Positions 1-7,513 of a stretch of 64,000 bases of DNA are shown piece by piece; within the stretch, counting starts at the first letter, position 1; every line of letters begins with the position of its first letter. Under the pieces are notes generated by a model. The model did not search any database, had not been told where the DNA came from, and was given only the letters and a program-made list of their open reading frames with translations. A program made the position numbers and the translations under genes. The DNA comes from Eubacterium sp. (GTDB lineage Bacteria > Bacillota > Clostridia > Peptostreptococcales > Anaerovoracaceae). The stretch is from contig JAFWHX010000013.1 in the NCBI GenBank assembly GCA_017533915.1, positions 62,001 to 126,000 on the forward strand, given 5' to 3'.

Positions 1-1482
1 TTCTTCCTCAGTCGGAGCATCCATATTTCTCTTCGCGATCTCAGGATGCACCAGCGATCCGCATACCGGGCATTTTTCACCTTCCTTAAGCACCATTTCA
101 GCAAGAAATCCAGCCCTGTCATCAAGCATAGCTCTGTTCATGCGGACAAATCTTTCTCCTGCAAGCGACTCTTTTTCCCTTGCTCTGGCGTAATCATCAG
201 CAGCATCCGAAGCCGCCTTTGAAAGATCTGTTTCTTTCAGTTTTGCCGCTGCATAATCTTCAGCTATAGAACAGGCTCCCTGGGCTTTTGCTTTCTCCTC
301 AGACAACCTTATGATCTTTTCTTCTATCCCTTCATATTTCCCGATCTTTGCTTCGATGTCTGCGATCCTGGCTAAGATCTCTTCCATTTTTGTCTTCTTC
401 TCAGAAAACAGAGTCTCTGCTTCGCTGTATGATATTTTAAGATCGTCGACCGCTTTTTTCTTGAGGTCAAGCTCATCATATCTGTCCAGATCGCTGGACA
501 GAATCGTTATCTTCTCACGAAGCTCTTTTCTCTCGCTTTCACGAGCTTTCTCTGCAGCGAGTTCATTTTCTGCAGCTTCTTTTTTTTCTGAAAACTCCTT
601 CAGATCATCCCTGTATCCAAGAAGCTTCTCTGAGATGATCTTCAGATTCCTGCCCTCCCCGGCTTTTCTGTTAAGGTCATCATACTGAGTCTGAATCTCT
701 TTCGCAGCTTCATCAGCATCAGCCAGAAGCTTACGGTCATGTTCAGCCAGATCACTGAATAGCTGTACGATCTCTGTTTCCGGAGCATTTCCTGCCTTTG
801 CGGCGTCCAGGCGCTCAGCTGCCACACTGTCGGGCGCTGCTTCACACGAGCGCAAATGCGTATCCATCTCCGTTTTTATGCGTTCACATTCATCTCTCAG
901 CTCTGCTGCCATTCGTTTCAGCTTGAATGAAAGCGTCTCATAGTTTTCTGTCTTGAACAGCTTTCTGAAGATAGCCTGACGCTCTTTTGTATCCGCCTGA
1001 AGCACCTTCTCGAACTCGCCCTGCGCTATCATGGCGATGCCGGAGAACTGATCCGCCGTAAGACCGATTATTTCGTTCAGCTTATCATTTACGTCAGTAT
1101 GCTTTGTGAGATACAGGCCGTTTCCGTCAGTAAGCTCAGCAGATCCGGCATTCCTGGTAGTGCCGCTTCCCTTCTTCTTATCTCTCAGGTAATCAGGACT
1201 TCTCCTTACAGTGTATCTCTTCCCTGCATAATCAAATACCAGCTCCACAAATGTCTCTGTTCCAGGATCCGCGTATGTCGAGCGCATCTCTGACGCAGTT
1301 CTCTTTCCTGCGCTGGTCACTCCGTAGAGAGCAAACATTATTGCATCGAACAGGGTGGATTTTCCTGCTCCGGTATCCCCGGTAATAAGGTAAAGACCTC
1401 TATCACCGAGTTTTTCCATATCAAGGACTTCCTTCCCGGCATATGGCCCGAAGGCTGAAACTGTCAGTTTAATCGGTCTCAT
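1..1482 (-). CDS. sbcC: Exonuclease subunit SbcC (Rad50-like), C-terminus beyond left edge
   Basis: ATPase subunit of the SbcCD nuclease, which opens hairpin and protein-blocked DNA ends. About 494 N-terminal codons are present; the coiled-coil return arm and Walker B lobe lie outside the window. Visible: the start MRPIKLTVSAFGPYAG, a P-loop GDTGAGKST at residues 35-43, a Q-loop region (IAQGEFEKVL), a long charged coiled coil rich in Glu, Lys and Ala, and the zinc-hook motif CPVCGS near residue 467 (about base 75), where the coil should fold back. The ATG at 1482 overlaps the sbcD stop by 14 bases, the usual sbcD-sbcC coupling. Assignment is firm from family knowledge; the product is incomplete only because of the window edge. 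Confidence 0.95.
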   Translation of the reverse strand, partial: MRPIKLTVSAFGPYAGKEVLDMEKLGDRGLYLITGDTGAGKSTLFDAIMFALYGVTSAGKRTASEMRSTYADPGTETFVELVFDYAGKRYTVRRSPDYLRDKKKGSGTTRNAGSAELTDGNGLYLTKHTDVNDKLNEIIGLTADQFSGIAMIAQGEFEKVLQADTKERQAIFRKLFKTENYETLSFKLKRMAAELRDECERIKTEMDTHLRSCEAAPDSVAAERLDAAKAGNAPETEIVQLFSDLAEHDRKLLADADEAAKEIQTQYDDLNRKAGEGRNLKIISEKLLGYRDDLKEFSEKKEAAENELAAEKARESERKELREKITILSSDLDRYDELDLKKKAVDDLKISYSEAETLFSEKKTKMEEILARIADIEAKIGKYEGIEEKIIRLSEEKAKAQGACSIAEDYAAAKLKETDLSKAASDAADDYARAREKESLAGERFVRMNRAMLDDRAGFLAEMVLKEGEKCPVCGSLVHPEIAKRNMDAPTEEE

Positions 1483-2593
1483 CCTGCGCCTCCTGTCCTT
1501 CCCATATCTGCTTTATAAGCTTATCCACCACGTTTTTCTGATACTCATTCATCTCTTTGCCGCCGTGCTGATCCCCATACAGCGCGACAAACATCTCTTC
1601 CGGAGTGCCCTCTGCCCTTATCTCATCGACTGACACATCTTCTGACTGCTCGCGCATATATTCATACTCCAGCATCATTACACATCCATAGGCTTTCTGC
1701 AGTCTTGCCATTGCATCCATTATTCCGGTATCATCTGTCAGGATGATCTTGATATAATCGTTTTTACAGCTCTCTATCAGGCCTTTGTCGTTTATGAGAT
1801 CGTCAAATGAGCCTTTGATAGTTCTCAGCTCATGCAGAGGCATCAGGCTGATCGTATCCACGCTGATGAAGCCTTTTTCTTTGAGGTCTATCACTGTCAC
1901 TGATTTCTGTATCGTATCTGATTCAGAAAACGAATATGCGAGCGGACTGCCTGAATATCTGATGACAGTACCCGATCCAGGTGCAGGAGATATGGTCTGA
2001 GGCATGTGGATATGGCCTAGTGCTGCGTAGTCGAACGCGTCATAGCACGCACCGTCTATATTATCCAGCGTTCCGACATTCATTTCCTCTGATTCACCAA
2101 GCACAGCAGATGTTACGAACTGATGTGAGACGATGATGTTCCGCTCTGATCTGTCTGCTTTGATCGACCTGATCGCTTCTGCCGCGTCTGCCGATCGAAG
2201 GTATGGAAGCATATAGATGTTCACTCTGCCGTACTCATCTTCCAGACTATGACGCGCCACTTCCCCATCGTATACAGGGGAGAAGTGGATCCCCGACCTG
2301 CCGAAGAGCCTCGAGCCGTATGCTATGCGCTGTCCAGAATCATGGTTACCGTAGATTATAAATGATTCCACGCCGGTATCCGCGAGCATGCTCAGAAAAT
2401 CGTCAAATATCCTGACAGCTGTCGCCGATGGATCCGCTCTGTCGTATATATCGCCTGCGATCAGAACAGCATCTGGTTTCTCACTCTTTATCAGCTCTAT
2501 GATCTCGCTCAGTATATGTCTCTGATCATCCTCCAGATCATAGCCATAAAGCCGCTTGCCTATATGAAGATCTGAGATATGGATAAGTTTCAA
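1469..2593 (-). CDS. sbcD: Exonuclease subunit SbcD (Mre11-like)
   Basis: Metallophosphoesterase nuclease partner of SbcC. Of 374 residues, the N-terminal phosphoesterase motifs are all visible: DLHIGK (8-13), GDIYD (47-51), GNHDS (82-86), VSHQF and GHIHMP; the C-terminal part matches the SbcD capping domain. Length is typical. The start appears to be TTG at 2593, preceded by AGGAG about 10 bases upstream; no in-frame ATG fits the conserved MKLIHISDLHIG start better. It lies 16 bases after the GIY-YIG/flavodoxin fusion and overlaps sbcC by 14 bases, so the three are probably cotranscribed. Confidence 0.95.
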   Translation of the reverse strand: MKLIHISDLHIGKRLYGYDLEDDQRHILSEIIELIKSEKPDAVLIAGDIYDRADPSATAVRIFDDFLSMLADTGVESFIIYGNHDSGQRIAYGSRLFGRSGIHFSPVYDGEVARHSLEDEYGRVNIYMLPYLRSADAAEAIRSIKADRSERNIIVSHQFVTSAVLGESEEMNVGTLDNIDGACYDAFDYAALGHIHMPQTISPAPGSGTVIRYSGSPLAYSFSESDTIQKSVTVIDLKEKGFISVDTISLMPLHELRTIKGSFDDLINDKGLIESCKNDYIKIILTDDTGIMDAMARLQKAYGCVMMLEYEYMREQSEDVSVDEIRAEGTPEEMFVALYGDQHGGKEMNEYQKNVVDKLIKQIWEGQEAQDETD

Positions 2594-2609
2594 CAGCTTT
2601 CATCTCCTT

Positions 2610-3425
2610 TTACTGTCTTTGCGTAAAGAAATCTTCTATATCTGATGCTGCCTTCTTCATTATTCCCGGTACGTCAGCACCGTCCACATCCAGCATCTCC
2701 GCAGTGAAGAGCGTTGTATCGTCTATTCCGTAGAACTCTGAGACAAGTGTCCTGACGTACTCGTATCCGAGATTAGGATCATATATCGGGCCGCCTGCCG
2801 TCATCACATAATAGAGCTTCTCTGCCTTACACAGCTTCTTATATGATCCGTCTCCCATATTCTTAAACGTTACACCTGAAACAGTTATCTGCTCAAAATA
2901 CGCTTTGAGGATCGCCGGAAAGCTCAGATCCCAGTACGGTGCGGCTACGACGATCTCATCCGCCTCTGCGAACTGCCATGCGTACTTCATCATCGGAAGA
3001 TCTGTGACTCCGGCGTCGCACGCTGCCTGGCGTTTCTCCATCTGAGCGTTCGTAAGAGGCAGTATCCTCTCTTTCTCTATGTTCACTTCCTCGACGACGC
3101 CGTCAAGATGCCCCAACACTTCCCTTGCAAGCTCCATCGTCCTGGATTCAGGCCTCACACAAGCGTTTACCAGCAGTATTTTCTTCTTAGTCTCTGCAAG
3201 CTTCATTTTTTCACTCCTCGTCATCCTCTTGATCAGGGCTTCCCGTCTCATAGCGGTGAGCCTGCTTTCATGCTCCTCCAGATAAAACAAAGACACAGGA
3301 AGCCGTGACTTCGTATACTTAGCGCCCTTCCCACTGTTATGAGCTTTAACACGCTTCTCGATGTCGTTCGTCCATCCTGTGTATAAAGTGCCGTCAGCAC
3401 ATTTTAAGATATAAGTGTAATTCAT
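2610..3425 (-). CDS. GIY-YIG domain fused to flavodoxin-fold NAD(P)H oxidoreductase
   Basis: A 271-residue protein with two unrelated parts. Residues 1-72 are a UPF0213 (YhbQ/YazA)-type GIY-YIG domain: YTYILKCADGTLYTGWTND holds the paired tyrosines, followed by the usual Lys/Arg-rich tail. Residues 78-271 are a flavodoxin-like fold of the NAD(P)H:quinone oxidoreductase/azoreductase type (ILLVNACVRPESRT as the FMN phosphate loop, APYWDLSFPAILKAYFEQ as the second flavin loop, a TAGGPIY segment). The usual stop of the small GIY-YIG protein is missing. An internal ATG at 3206 (Met74) has an ideal ribosome site, so a separate flavoprotein may be made as well as the fusion. Upstream are two G3E GTPases, downstream sbcDC. 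The GIY-YIG nuclease role is uncertain for this subfamily. Confidence 0.85.
   Translation of the reverse strand: MNYTYILKCADGTLYTGWTNDIEKRVKAHNSGKGAKYTKSRLPVSLFYLEEHESRLTAMRREALIKRMTRSEKMKLAETKKKILLVNACVRPESRTMELAREVLGHLDGVVEEVNIEKERILPLTNAQMEKRQAACDAGVTDLPMMKYAWQFAEADEIVVAAPYWDLSFPAILKAYFEQITVSGVTFKNMGDGSYKKLCKAEKLYYVMTAGGPIYDPNLGYEYVRTLVSEFYGIDDTTLFTAEMLDVDGADVPGIMKKAASDIEDFFTQRQ
3204..3219 (-). promoter_or_regulatory. Internal ribosome binding site and ATG inside the GIY-YIG/flavodoxin fusion
   Basis: Minus-strand bases 3219-3214 read GAGGAG, followed 7 bases later by ATG (3206-3204), in the same frame as the fusion and exactly at the junction between the two domains. This is as good as any start site in the window, whereas the fusion's own start at 3425 has almost no Shine-Dalgarno. 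It suggests two once-separate genes whose stop codon was lost, with the second start kept. Confidence 0.6.
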
Positions 3426-3495
3426 TATAATTATTCACAGGCAGCGGCGGAATATTCTGATCACCACAGCTGTCTTCGCAGAATACCGGACCAGG

Positions 3496-4449
3496 TCAGA
3501 ACTGAGCGACCTCAGGATCTGCCGGATTCACTGCTGTAACTTTGGTGCAGTACACCACCGGCCCCGGAAGGCCGTCGCCGTATATCGGATCAGTCTCGAT
3601 CTTCACCTTGCCGGTGATCTTCACCCACTGGCCGTTCTCGGGACGCTTTATCGTCGACGGATACCTGCATACCATACCGGCAAACTGTATATCCTGCACG
3701 CAGCATGTCATCACGTGCCGTCCGAACACGAACTTGCCATCAGGAATATCCTGACCTGTGACCGCGCGGCCTTTGATCTTCATTGTCTTTCCGCCGTAAT
3801 TCTGCATATTCTCATTCAGATCACGGTAGAACTCGGCATAATCCTCATCCTTTATCACGATCACCGGTGCATCCATGTCATATGGGAGCGGATCCTGGAA
3901 GATATCAGGCTCCACATCATCAGGACCGAACTCATAGACGATCTGCGATCTTCTGTTTGCTACCCTTACGATCTTATGATACTCAAGCTTATCCCACGCA
4001 TGGTCGAATCTGTTGAACACGACGAGTTCTGCGCTCTTCAGCTTATCAAAAACAAGCTGCCTCATATTCTGGTTGTATGTCATGAAAACAGGCGACTCGA
4101 TAAATGTCATCTCCTGATTGACGTACCAGTTCTGCGGCAGATTTCCGTAGATAGTATCCAGCATCCACATGCCGTTGTATTCAACTATGACCGCATCGGC
4201 GTCGTACTTGTCCGCAAGACTGTCCATGAAATCAGTCGTGAGCTTTTCTTCTTCGTCTACGACCTCGATATGGATGTCTGTATCATAGAATTTATCGGGC
4301 TCGTACTCAACCTCGCCTTCCTCACAGACAAGGAAAAGCGTGCGTTCTTTTGTCAGAAAATCTTCAGACTCGAGCGTATCCTGTATGAAAGTAGTCTTGC
4401 CTGCTCCCAGAAATCCCGTGAACAGATATACCGGTATCTCTTTCTTCAT
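3496..4449 (-). CDS. G3E (CobW-type) GTPase fused to a YcgQ/DUF1980-like C-terminal domain
   Basis: 317 residues. Residues 1-190 are a G3E P-loop domain (Walker A GFLGAGKTT at 12-20; NRFD as guanine-specificity motif near 143), but the metal-binding GCxCC motif typical of CobW/ZNG1 proteins is absent; the equivalent stretch is acidic (CEEGEVEYEP). The C-terminal 95 residues (GRAVTG... FGRHVMTCCVQDIQFAG... WVKITGKV) resemble the extracytoplasmic domain of YcgQ/TIGR03943 proteins, which are usually made with a membrane permease. No membrane segment or signal peptide is seen. It starts 8 bases after the other G3E gene ends, with AGGAG before the ATG, so the two are coupled. A metal-handling or chaperone role is inferred, not shown. 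Confidence 0.8.
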   Translation of the reverse strand: MKKEIPVYLFTGFLGAGKTTFIQDTLESEDFLTKERTLFLVCEEGEVEYEPDKFYDTDIHIEVVDEEEKLTTDFMDSLADKYDADAVIVEYNGMWMLDTIYGNLPQNWYVNQEMTFIESPVFMTYNQNMRQLVFDKLKSAELVVFNRFDHAWDKLEYHKIVRVANRRSQIVYEFGPDDVEPDIFQDPLPYDMDAPVIVIKDEDYAEFYRDLNENMQNYGGKTMKIKGRAVTGQDIPDGKFVFGRHVMTCCVQDIQFAGMVCRYPSTIKRPENGQWVKITGKVKIETDPIYGDGLPGPVVYCTKVTAVNPADPEVAQF

Positions 4450-4457
4450 AAAAACTC

Positions 4458-5618
4458 CTATTTGATCCCGAACAATTCTTTGATATGATCCTTCTTAAGG
4501 CCCGTCCCGATCACACAGATCATGCCTGTCGCTTCTGCTGTGCCTGTCCTGACCTCAGGCTCTCCCGGCACATAATCAAAGTGTATCCACTGGCCGTCTT
4601 CACCCTCGACGATGCCCTTGGACCTGAGCACCATGCCGCATGCTTCTTCATCCTCGAGTCCCTCAAGGATCGACTCCATCTCTTCCATTGTGTAGCGTCT
4701 GGCTGTCTCCACTCCGAACTGATCGAATACCTCATCCGCGTGATGATGGTGGTGATGATGATGGTGTTCGTGTTCCTCTTCTTCATCATCGTCGTGATGG
4801 TGATGGCAGTGGTGTTCGTGTCCCTCTTCTTCATCATCGTCATCATGGTGATGACAGCAGTGATGTTCATGCTCCTCTTCTTCATCATCGTCATGATGGT
4901 GACAGCAGTGATGTTCGTGCTCCTCTTCATCATCGTCGTGATGGTGATGATGATGTTCTGCCTCGTGCTCAGCCTGCTCTGCATATGCCTCCTCGCGGAG
5001 CTTATCCAGCTCTGCTGACAGGGTCTTCTGCTTTTCCATGGTCTCCAGGATCTGCGCGCCAGAGATCTGATCCCAGTCTGTCGTAACGATAGATGCAGTC
5101 GGGTTCATCTCGCGCATCATCTTTACCACCTCGTCGATCCTGGCATCGTCAAGCCCCTTCGTGTGGCTGAGGATGATCGAGCTCGCATTCTCCACCTGGT
5201 TCTTGTAGAACTCACCGAAGTTCTTAAGATACATCTTTGCCTTCTTGGCGTCCACAACAGTCGTGAAGCCGTTCAGCTGTATCTTGTCGTTATGAAGATC
5301 CTGGACCGCGATGATAACGTCAGAAAGCTTTCCTACCCCTGACGGCTCGATCAGGATCCTGTCCGGGTCAAACTTCTCGATGACCTCATTCAGGGCCCTT
5401 CCAAAGTCTCCTACAAGTGTACAGCAGATGCATCCTGCATTCATCTCATTGATCTGGACACCGGTCTCCTTCAGAAATCCGCTGTCTACGCCGATCTCGC
5501 CGAACTCGTTCTCTATCAGTACGATCTTCTCGTCGCCATATGCTTCAGCGATAAGCTTTTTTATCAGAGTGGTCTTTCCGGCTCCCAGAAATCCGGAGAA
5601 AATATCTACTTTTGCCAT
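4458..5618 (-). CDS. CobW-family G3E GTPase with long His/Asp/Glu/Cys-rich metal-binding insert
   Basis: 386 residues. Walker A GFLGAGKTT at 9-17, ENEFGEIGVD switch region, metal-binding GCICC at 62-66, EPSGVGK near 91-97, SHTKGLD in place of NKxD near 151-157; residues 222-293 are a repeated His/acid/Cys block, and the CobW C-terminal domain follows. Such proteins load zinc or cobalt into client enzymes; the His block would buffer metal. Several copies of HEHHCCHHHDDDEEE-like units alternate, with CC pairs that are uncommon in such regions. ATG with GGAAGAGCAGGA upstream. Which metal is handled cannot be told from sequence; the cobalamin operon lies 50 kb away and is no direct evidence. Confidence 0.9.
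   Translation of the reverse strand: MAKVDIFSGFLGAGKTTLIKKLIAEAYGDEKIVLIENEFGEIGVDSGFLKETGVQINEMNAGCICCTLVGDFGRALNEVIEKFDPDRILIEPSGVGKLSDVIIAVQDLHNDKIQLNGFTTVVDAKKAKMYLKNFGEFYKNQVENASSIILSHTKGLDDARIDEVVKMMREMNPTASIVTTDWDQISGAQILETMEKQKTLSAELDKLREEAYAEQAEHEAEHHHHHHDDDEEEHEHHCCHHHDDDEEEEHEHHCCHHHDDDDEEEGHEHHCHHHHDDDEEEEHEHHHHHHHHHADEVFDQFGVETARRYTMEEMESILEGLEDEEACGMVLRSKGIVEGEDGQWIHFDYVPGEPEVRTGTAEATGMICVIGTGLKKDHIKELFGIK
4740..4955 (-). repeat. Coding tandem repeat for the His-rich block of the G3E GTPase
   Basis: On the plus strand about four imperfect units of roughly 60 bases alternate gat/gtg triplets (His codons on the other strand) with cctcttc and tcatcatc (Glu/Asp codons). The copies keep the reading frame but differ in length and sequence, as expected from slippage plus drift. 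Alignment of repeat length between strains would show whether metal-site number varies. Confidence 0.85.
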
Positions 5619-5661
5619 TCCTGCTCTTCCCTTCTGCTTTCATTATTCTGACATATAAATA

Positions 5662-5689
5662 CGTATGGCCTTAAGCCTAAAACCATACG
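5662..5689 (-). promoter_or_regulatory. Inverted repeat in the leader of the G3E GTPase genes
   Basis: CGTATGG (5662-5668) and CCATACG (5683-5689) form perfect 7-base arms around a 14-base centre, between recX and the first G3E gene and 44 bases upstream of its ATG. There is no clear U-run after it on the minus strand, so it is less likely a terminator than an operator or leader hairpin. A metal regulator such as Zur would fit the neighbours, but no known box is recognised. Confidence 0.35.
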
Positions 5690-5749
5690 CAGCTTTCTAC
5701 ATATATTGTACCAAGTCTGTCAATAATCCAAACAGGAAAACTGTTTTAA

Positions 5750-6265
5750 TCATCTGGATGTTATTTCCCTAAGCACATCGTATATCAGCGACTGCGAGAA
5801 TCCGCGCGTGAACAGGCGTCTCGCGATCCTTCCGCTTATCTTCTGTTTCATATCATCAGGGATATGTCCGGGTTCCAGATCTGCTGCCGTCAGGACTTTC
5901 AAAGCTTCATCATAGGCAGCCTTGTGATCGTCCGGCTCACCGAACTCGTCCAGATATTCATTATATCCTGACTGTATGTCTTCCTCAGACACGCCTTTCT
6001 GTCTCAGATCAAAGAACGCCTTTTTCAGGCTTCTGCCCCGGCCGAGATCGTAGATCAGAAACTCTGTAGTGTACCTTGCATCATTCAGATACCCGAAGTC
6101 AAGCATCGTCTTTATAACACGGTCAACTTCTTCTCTGTCATATTCTTTTTTCAGAAGATAATCTCTGAGCTCTTTCGCGCTCATTTCCTTATGCGCGAGC
6201 TTCTTTGCCGCGCACTCGTCTATGTCAGGCTTTTTTCTTTCTGCCGTTTTCCTTTTTTTATACAT
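5750..6265 (-). CDS. recX: Regulatory protein RecX
   Basis: RecX binds RecA filaments and tempers recombination. 171 residues, with the family's three-helix repeats: AAKKLAHKEMSAKELRDYLLKKEYDREEVDRVIKTMLDFGYLNDARYTTEFL is a close match to the first repeats (the YLND-RY signature), followed by GRSLKKAFFDLRQKGVSEEDI. The length is typical and the N-terminus is lysine-rich. The start at 6265 has a modest AGGG site. The gene follows the phosphopantetheinyl transferase after 39 bases; recA is not in the window. Confidence 0.9.
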   Translation of the reverse strand: MYKKRKTAERKKPDIDECAAKKLAHKEMSAKELRDYLLKKEYDREEVDRVIKTMLDFGYLNDARYTTEFLIYDLGRGRSLKKAFFDLRQKGVSEEDIQSGYNEYLDEFGEPDDHKAAYDEALKVLTAADLEPGHIPDDMKQKISGRIARRLFTRGFSQSLIYDVLREITSR

Positions 6266-6304
6266 GACATACCCTGCTTCGTGCCGTAAGCGGCCATACG
6301 TTCA

Positions 6305-7012
6305 TCATATCAGCCTTATGACAGGCGCATTCTCGGATCTCGTTACTGCAACAGACCTGAAATCAGCTTCAGGCTTTATCCCAACAGAAGCGAGCATGCT
6401 CGCTGTTATCTCATGAACATAGAGACGTCTGCTTTCCTCTGTATTACCTGTTATGAAATACACTTCCCCTGCCAGCCTGCCGCCTGGCGCTGAATCAGGA
6501 TAATTGCCGAACAGCCCGTGCCCCTCGTATTTCCCGAGTGCTTCCCGTCTGACCCAGATGTCAAAAAACCTGCCGGTCCTTCCCTTCCGGCCTGCTGAAG
6601 ACTGCCTGCCGACTTTATCTTTTCCGTGGTCGTCTATGTATTCGCGCTCACCTTCGGTAAAATACCTGTTTACTATCCTGATAATGTCTCTGTCTTTCAG
6701 GTATTGAAAATCCAGACCGCATCTTTCGGCGGATACAAGGCACATCCAGATATCGCCAGAATGCGTCACTGATATATCCGGAGCTCCCGGTATGCTGCAG
6801 TACGGCCTCTTCTCAGCTGTTCTACGTATCGCATCTTCTGTGATGCCTTCCGCGTTAAGCGTATGCTTGTCTCCCGAAGTATCTTTATCACTCTGTCCAG
6901 AGAGTTTATTGTCATCATTAAGCACTGAAAACACTCTTACCGCATCCGCTATCAGCGGAAATGCCGCATCGCCTTTTCTGTACTCACCCTGCCTAACAAA
7001 TAGAATGTCCAT
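6305..7012 (-). CDS. 4'-phosphopantetheinyl transferase superfamily protein (Sfp-like)
   Basis: Transfers phosphopantetheine from CoA to a serine of a carrier protein. Motifs: ISVTHSGDIWMCLVSAERCGLDFQ (Mg-binding GLDFQ), RYFTEGEREYI, and WVRREALGKYEG, which corresponds to the W-x-x-K-E-A-x-x-K catalytic helix with Arg-Arg-Glu in place of Lys-Glu. 235 residues from the chosen ATG. That ATG (7012) is preferred over an upstream TTG (7030) because the N-terminal strand MDILFV fits it and a terminator ends just upstream. No polyketide or peptide synthase is in the window, so the substrate may be the fatty-acid ACP or a system elsewhere. A Gly/Ser/Arg-rich insert near 145-155 is unusual. Confidence 0.8.
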   Translation of the reverse strand: MDILFVRQGEYRKGDAAFPLIADAVRVFSVLNDDNKLSGQSDKDTSGDKHTLNAEGITEDAIRRTAEKRPYCSIPGAPDISVTHSGDIWMCLVSAERCGLDFQYLKDRDIIRIVNRYFTEGEREYIDDHGKDKVGRQSSAGRKGRTGRFFDIWVRREALGKYEGHGLFGNYPDSAPGGRLAGEVYFITGNTEESRRLYVHEITASMLASVGIKPEADFRSVAVTRSENAPVIRLI

Positions 7013-7018
7013 ATCCCT

Positions 7019-7024
7019 ATTATA
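7019..7024 (-). promoter_or_regulatory. TATAAT -10 box directly before the phosphopantetheinyl transferase ATG
   Basis: A perfect TATAAT lies at 7024-7019 on the minus strand, in the tail of the terminator. The predicted +1, about 7 bases on, falls on the A of the ATG at 7012, so the mRNA would have no leader. No -35 hexamer is seen; the terminator stem occupies that place, so this may be chance AT-richness. Confidence 0.35.
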
Positions 7025-7025
7025 T

Positions 7026-7049
7026 AACAAAAGCGCCCCTTCGGGGCGC
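7026..7049 (-). terminator. Rho-independent terminator after yerC
   Basis: GCGCCCC-TTC-GGGGCGC (7033-7049) is a perfect 7-pair stem with a three-base loop; on the minus strand it is followed by TTTTGTT. It ends transcription from ctpA-yerC, about 50 bases past the yerC stop and only about 14 bases before the start of the phosphopantetheinyl transferase gene. Confidence 0.85.
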
Positions 7050-7097
7050 CTTATATGACGATCATCTAAAATGCCTGACTGTTACTTATCTCAGCTT

Positions 7098-7436
7098 TTA
7101 TTCATCATCCTCAGGTTCTTCAGGCTGACTTTCTTCAGACTTTTTCTCCTTCAGCCTGTCAAGCGCAAGCTTGTATCCTCCTGCGCCGTATACTAGGCAT
7201 TTGTTTATCCTGCTGATCGTGGCAGTCGACGCGTTAGTGATAGCCTCGATCTCACTGTACGTTTTCTTCTCAGCCAGATACTTGGCGACTTCCATTCTCT
7301 GTGCTATTGCATGTATCTCATTTATCGTGCACAGATCCTCAAAGAATCTGTAACAGTCCTCTCTGTTTTTAAGTGTAAGCACGGCGTCAAAAAGCTCGTC
7401 CACATCTCGTCTTTCAAGTATCGATCTATATGCCAT
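7098..7436 (-). CDS. yerC: YerC/YecD family TrpR-related DNA-binding protein
   Basis: 112 residues. The protein carries the TrpR-like helical fold with a helix-turn-helix: LFDAVLTLKNREDCYRFFEDLCTINEIHAIAQRMEVAKYLAEKKTYSEIEAITNASTATISRINKCLVYGAGGY is a near-textbook YerC/YecD sequence (helix-turn-helix around TYSEIEAITNASTATISRI). Its target and ligand are not established for most members. The start at 7436 is chosen over an upstream in-frame codon because AAGGAG lies 6 bases before this ATG. The C-terminal tail is acidic. It follows ctpA after 77 bases and is closed by the terminator at 7026-7049. Confidence 0.9.
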   Translation of the reverse strand: MAYRSILERRDVDELFDAVLTLKNREDCYRFFEDLCTINEIHAIAQRMEVAKYLAEKKTYSEIEAITNASTATISRINKCLVYGAGGYKLALDRLKEKKSEESQPEEPEDDE

Positions 7437-7513
7437 GATATGCTCCTTCCTAAGCCATCCCCTCACGAACTGACTATAGCACTTTGACGCATTAAAGTCA
7501 ACAAGTGAATTTG

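Noticed and set aside
3715..4488. 257-codon plus-strand frame
   Set aside because: It lies opposite a clear G3E GTPase gene, has no ribosome site and no family likeness; an antisense shadow.
4520..5018. Reading frames on both strands through the His-rich repeat
   Set aside because: Low-complexity triplet repeats keep all frames open; only the G3E GTPase frame has a family match and start site.
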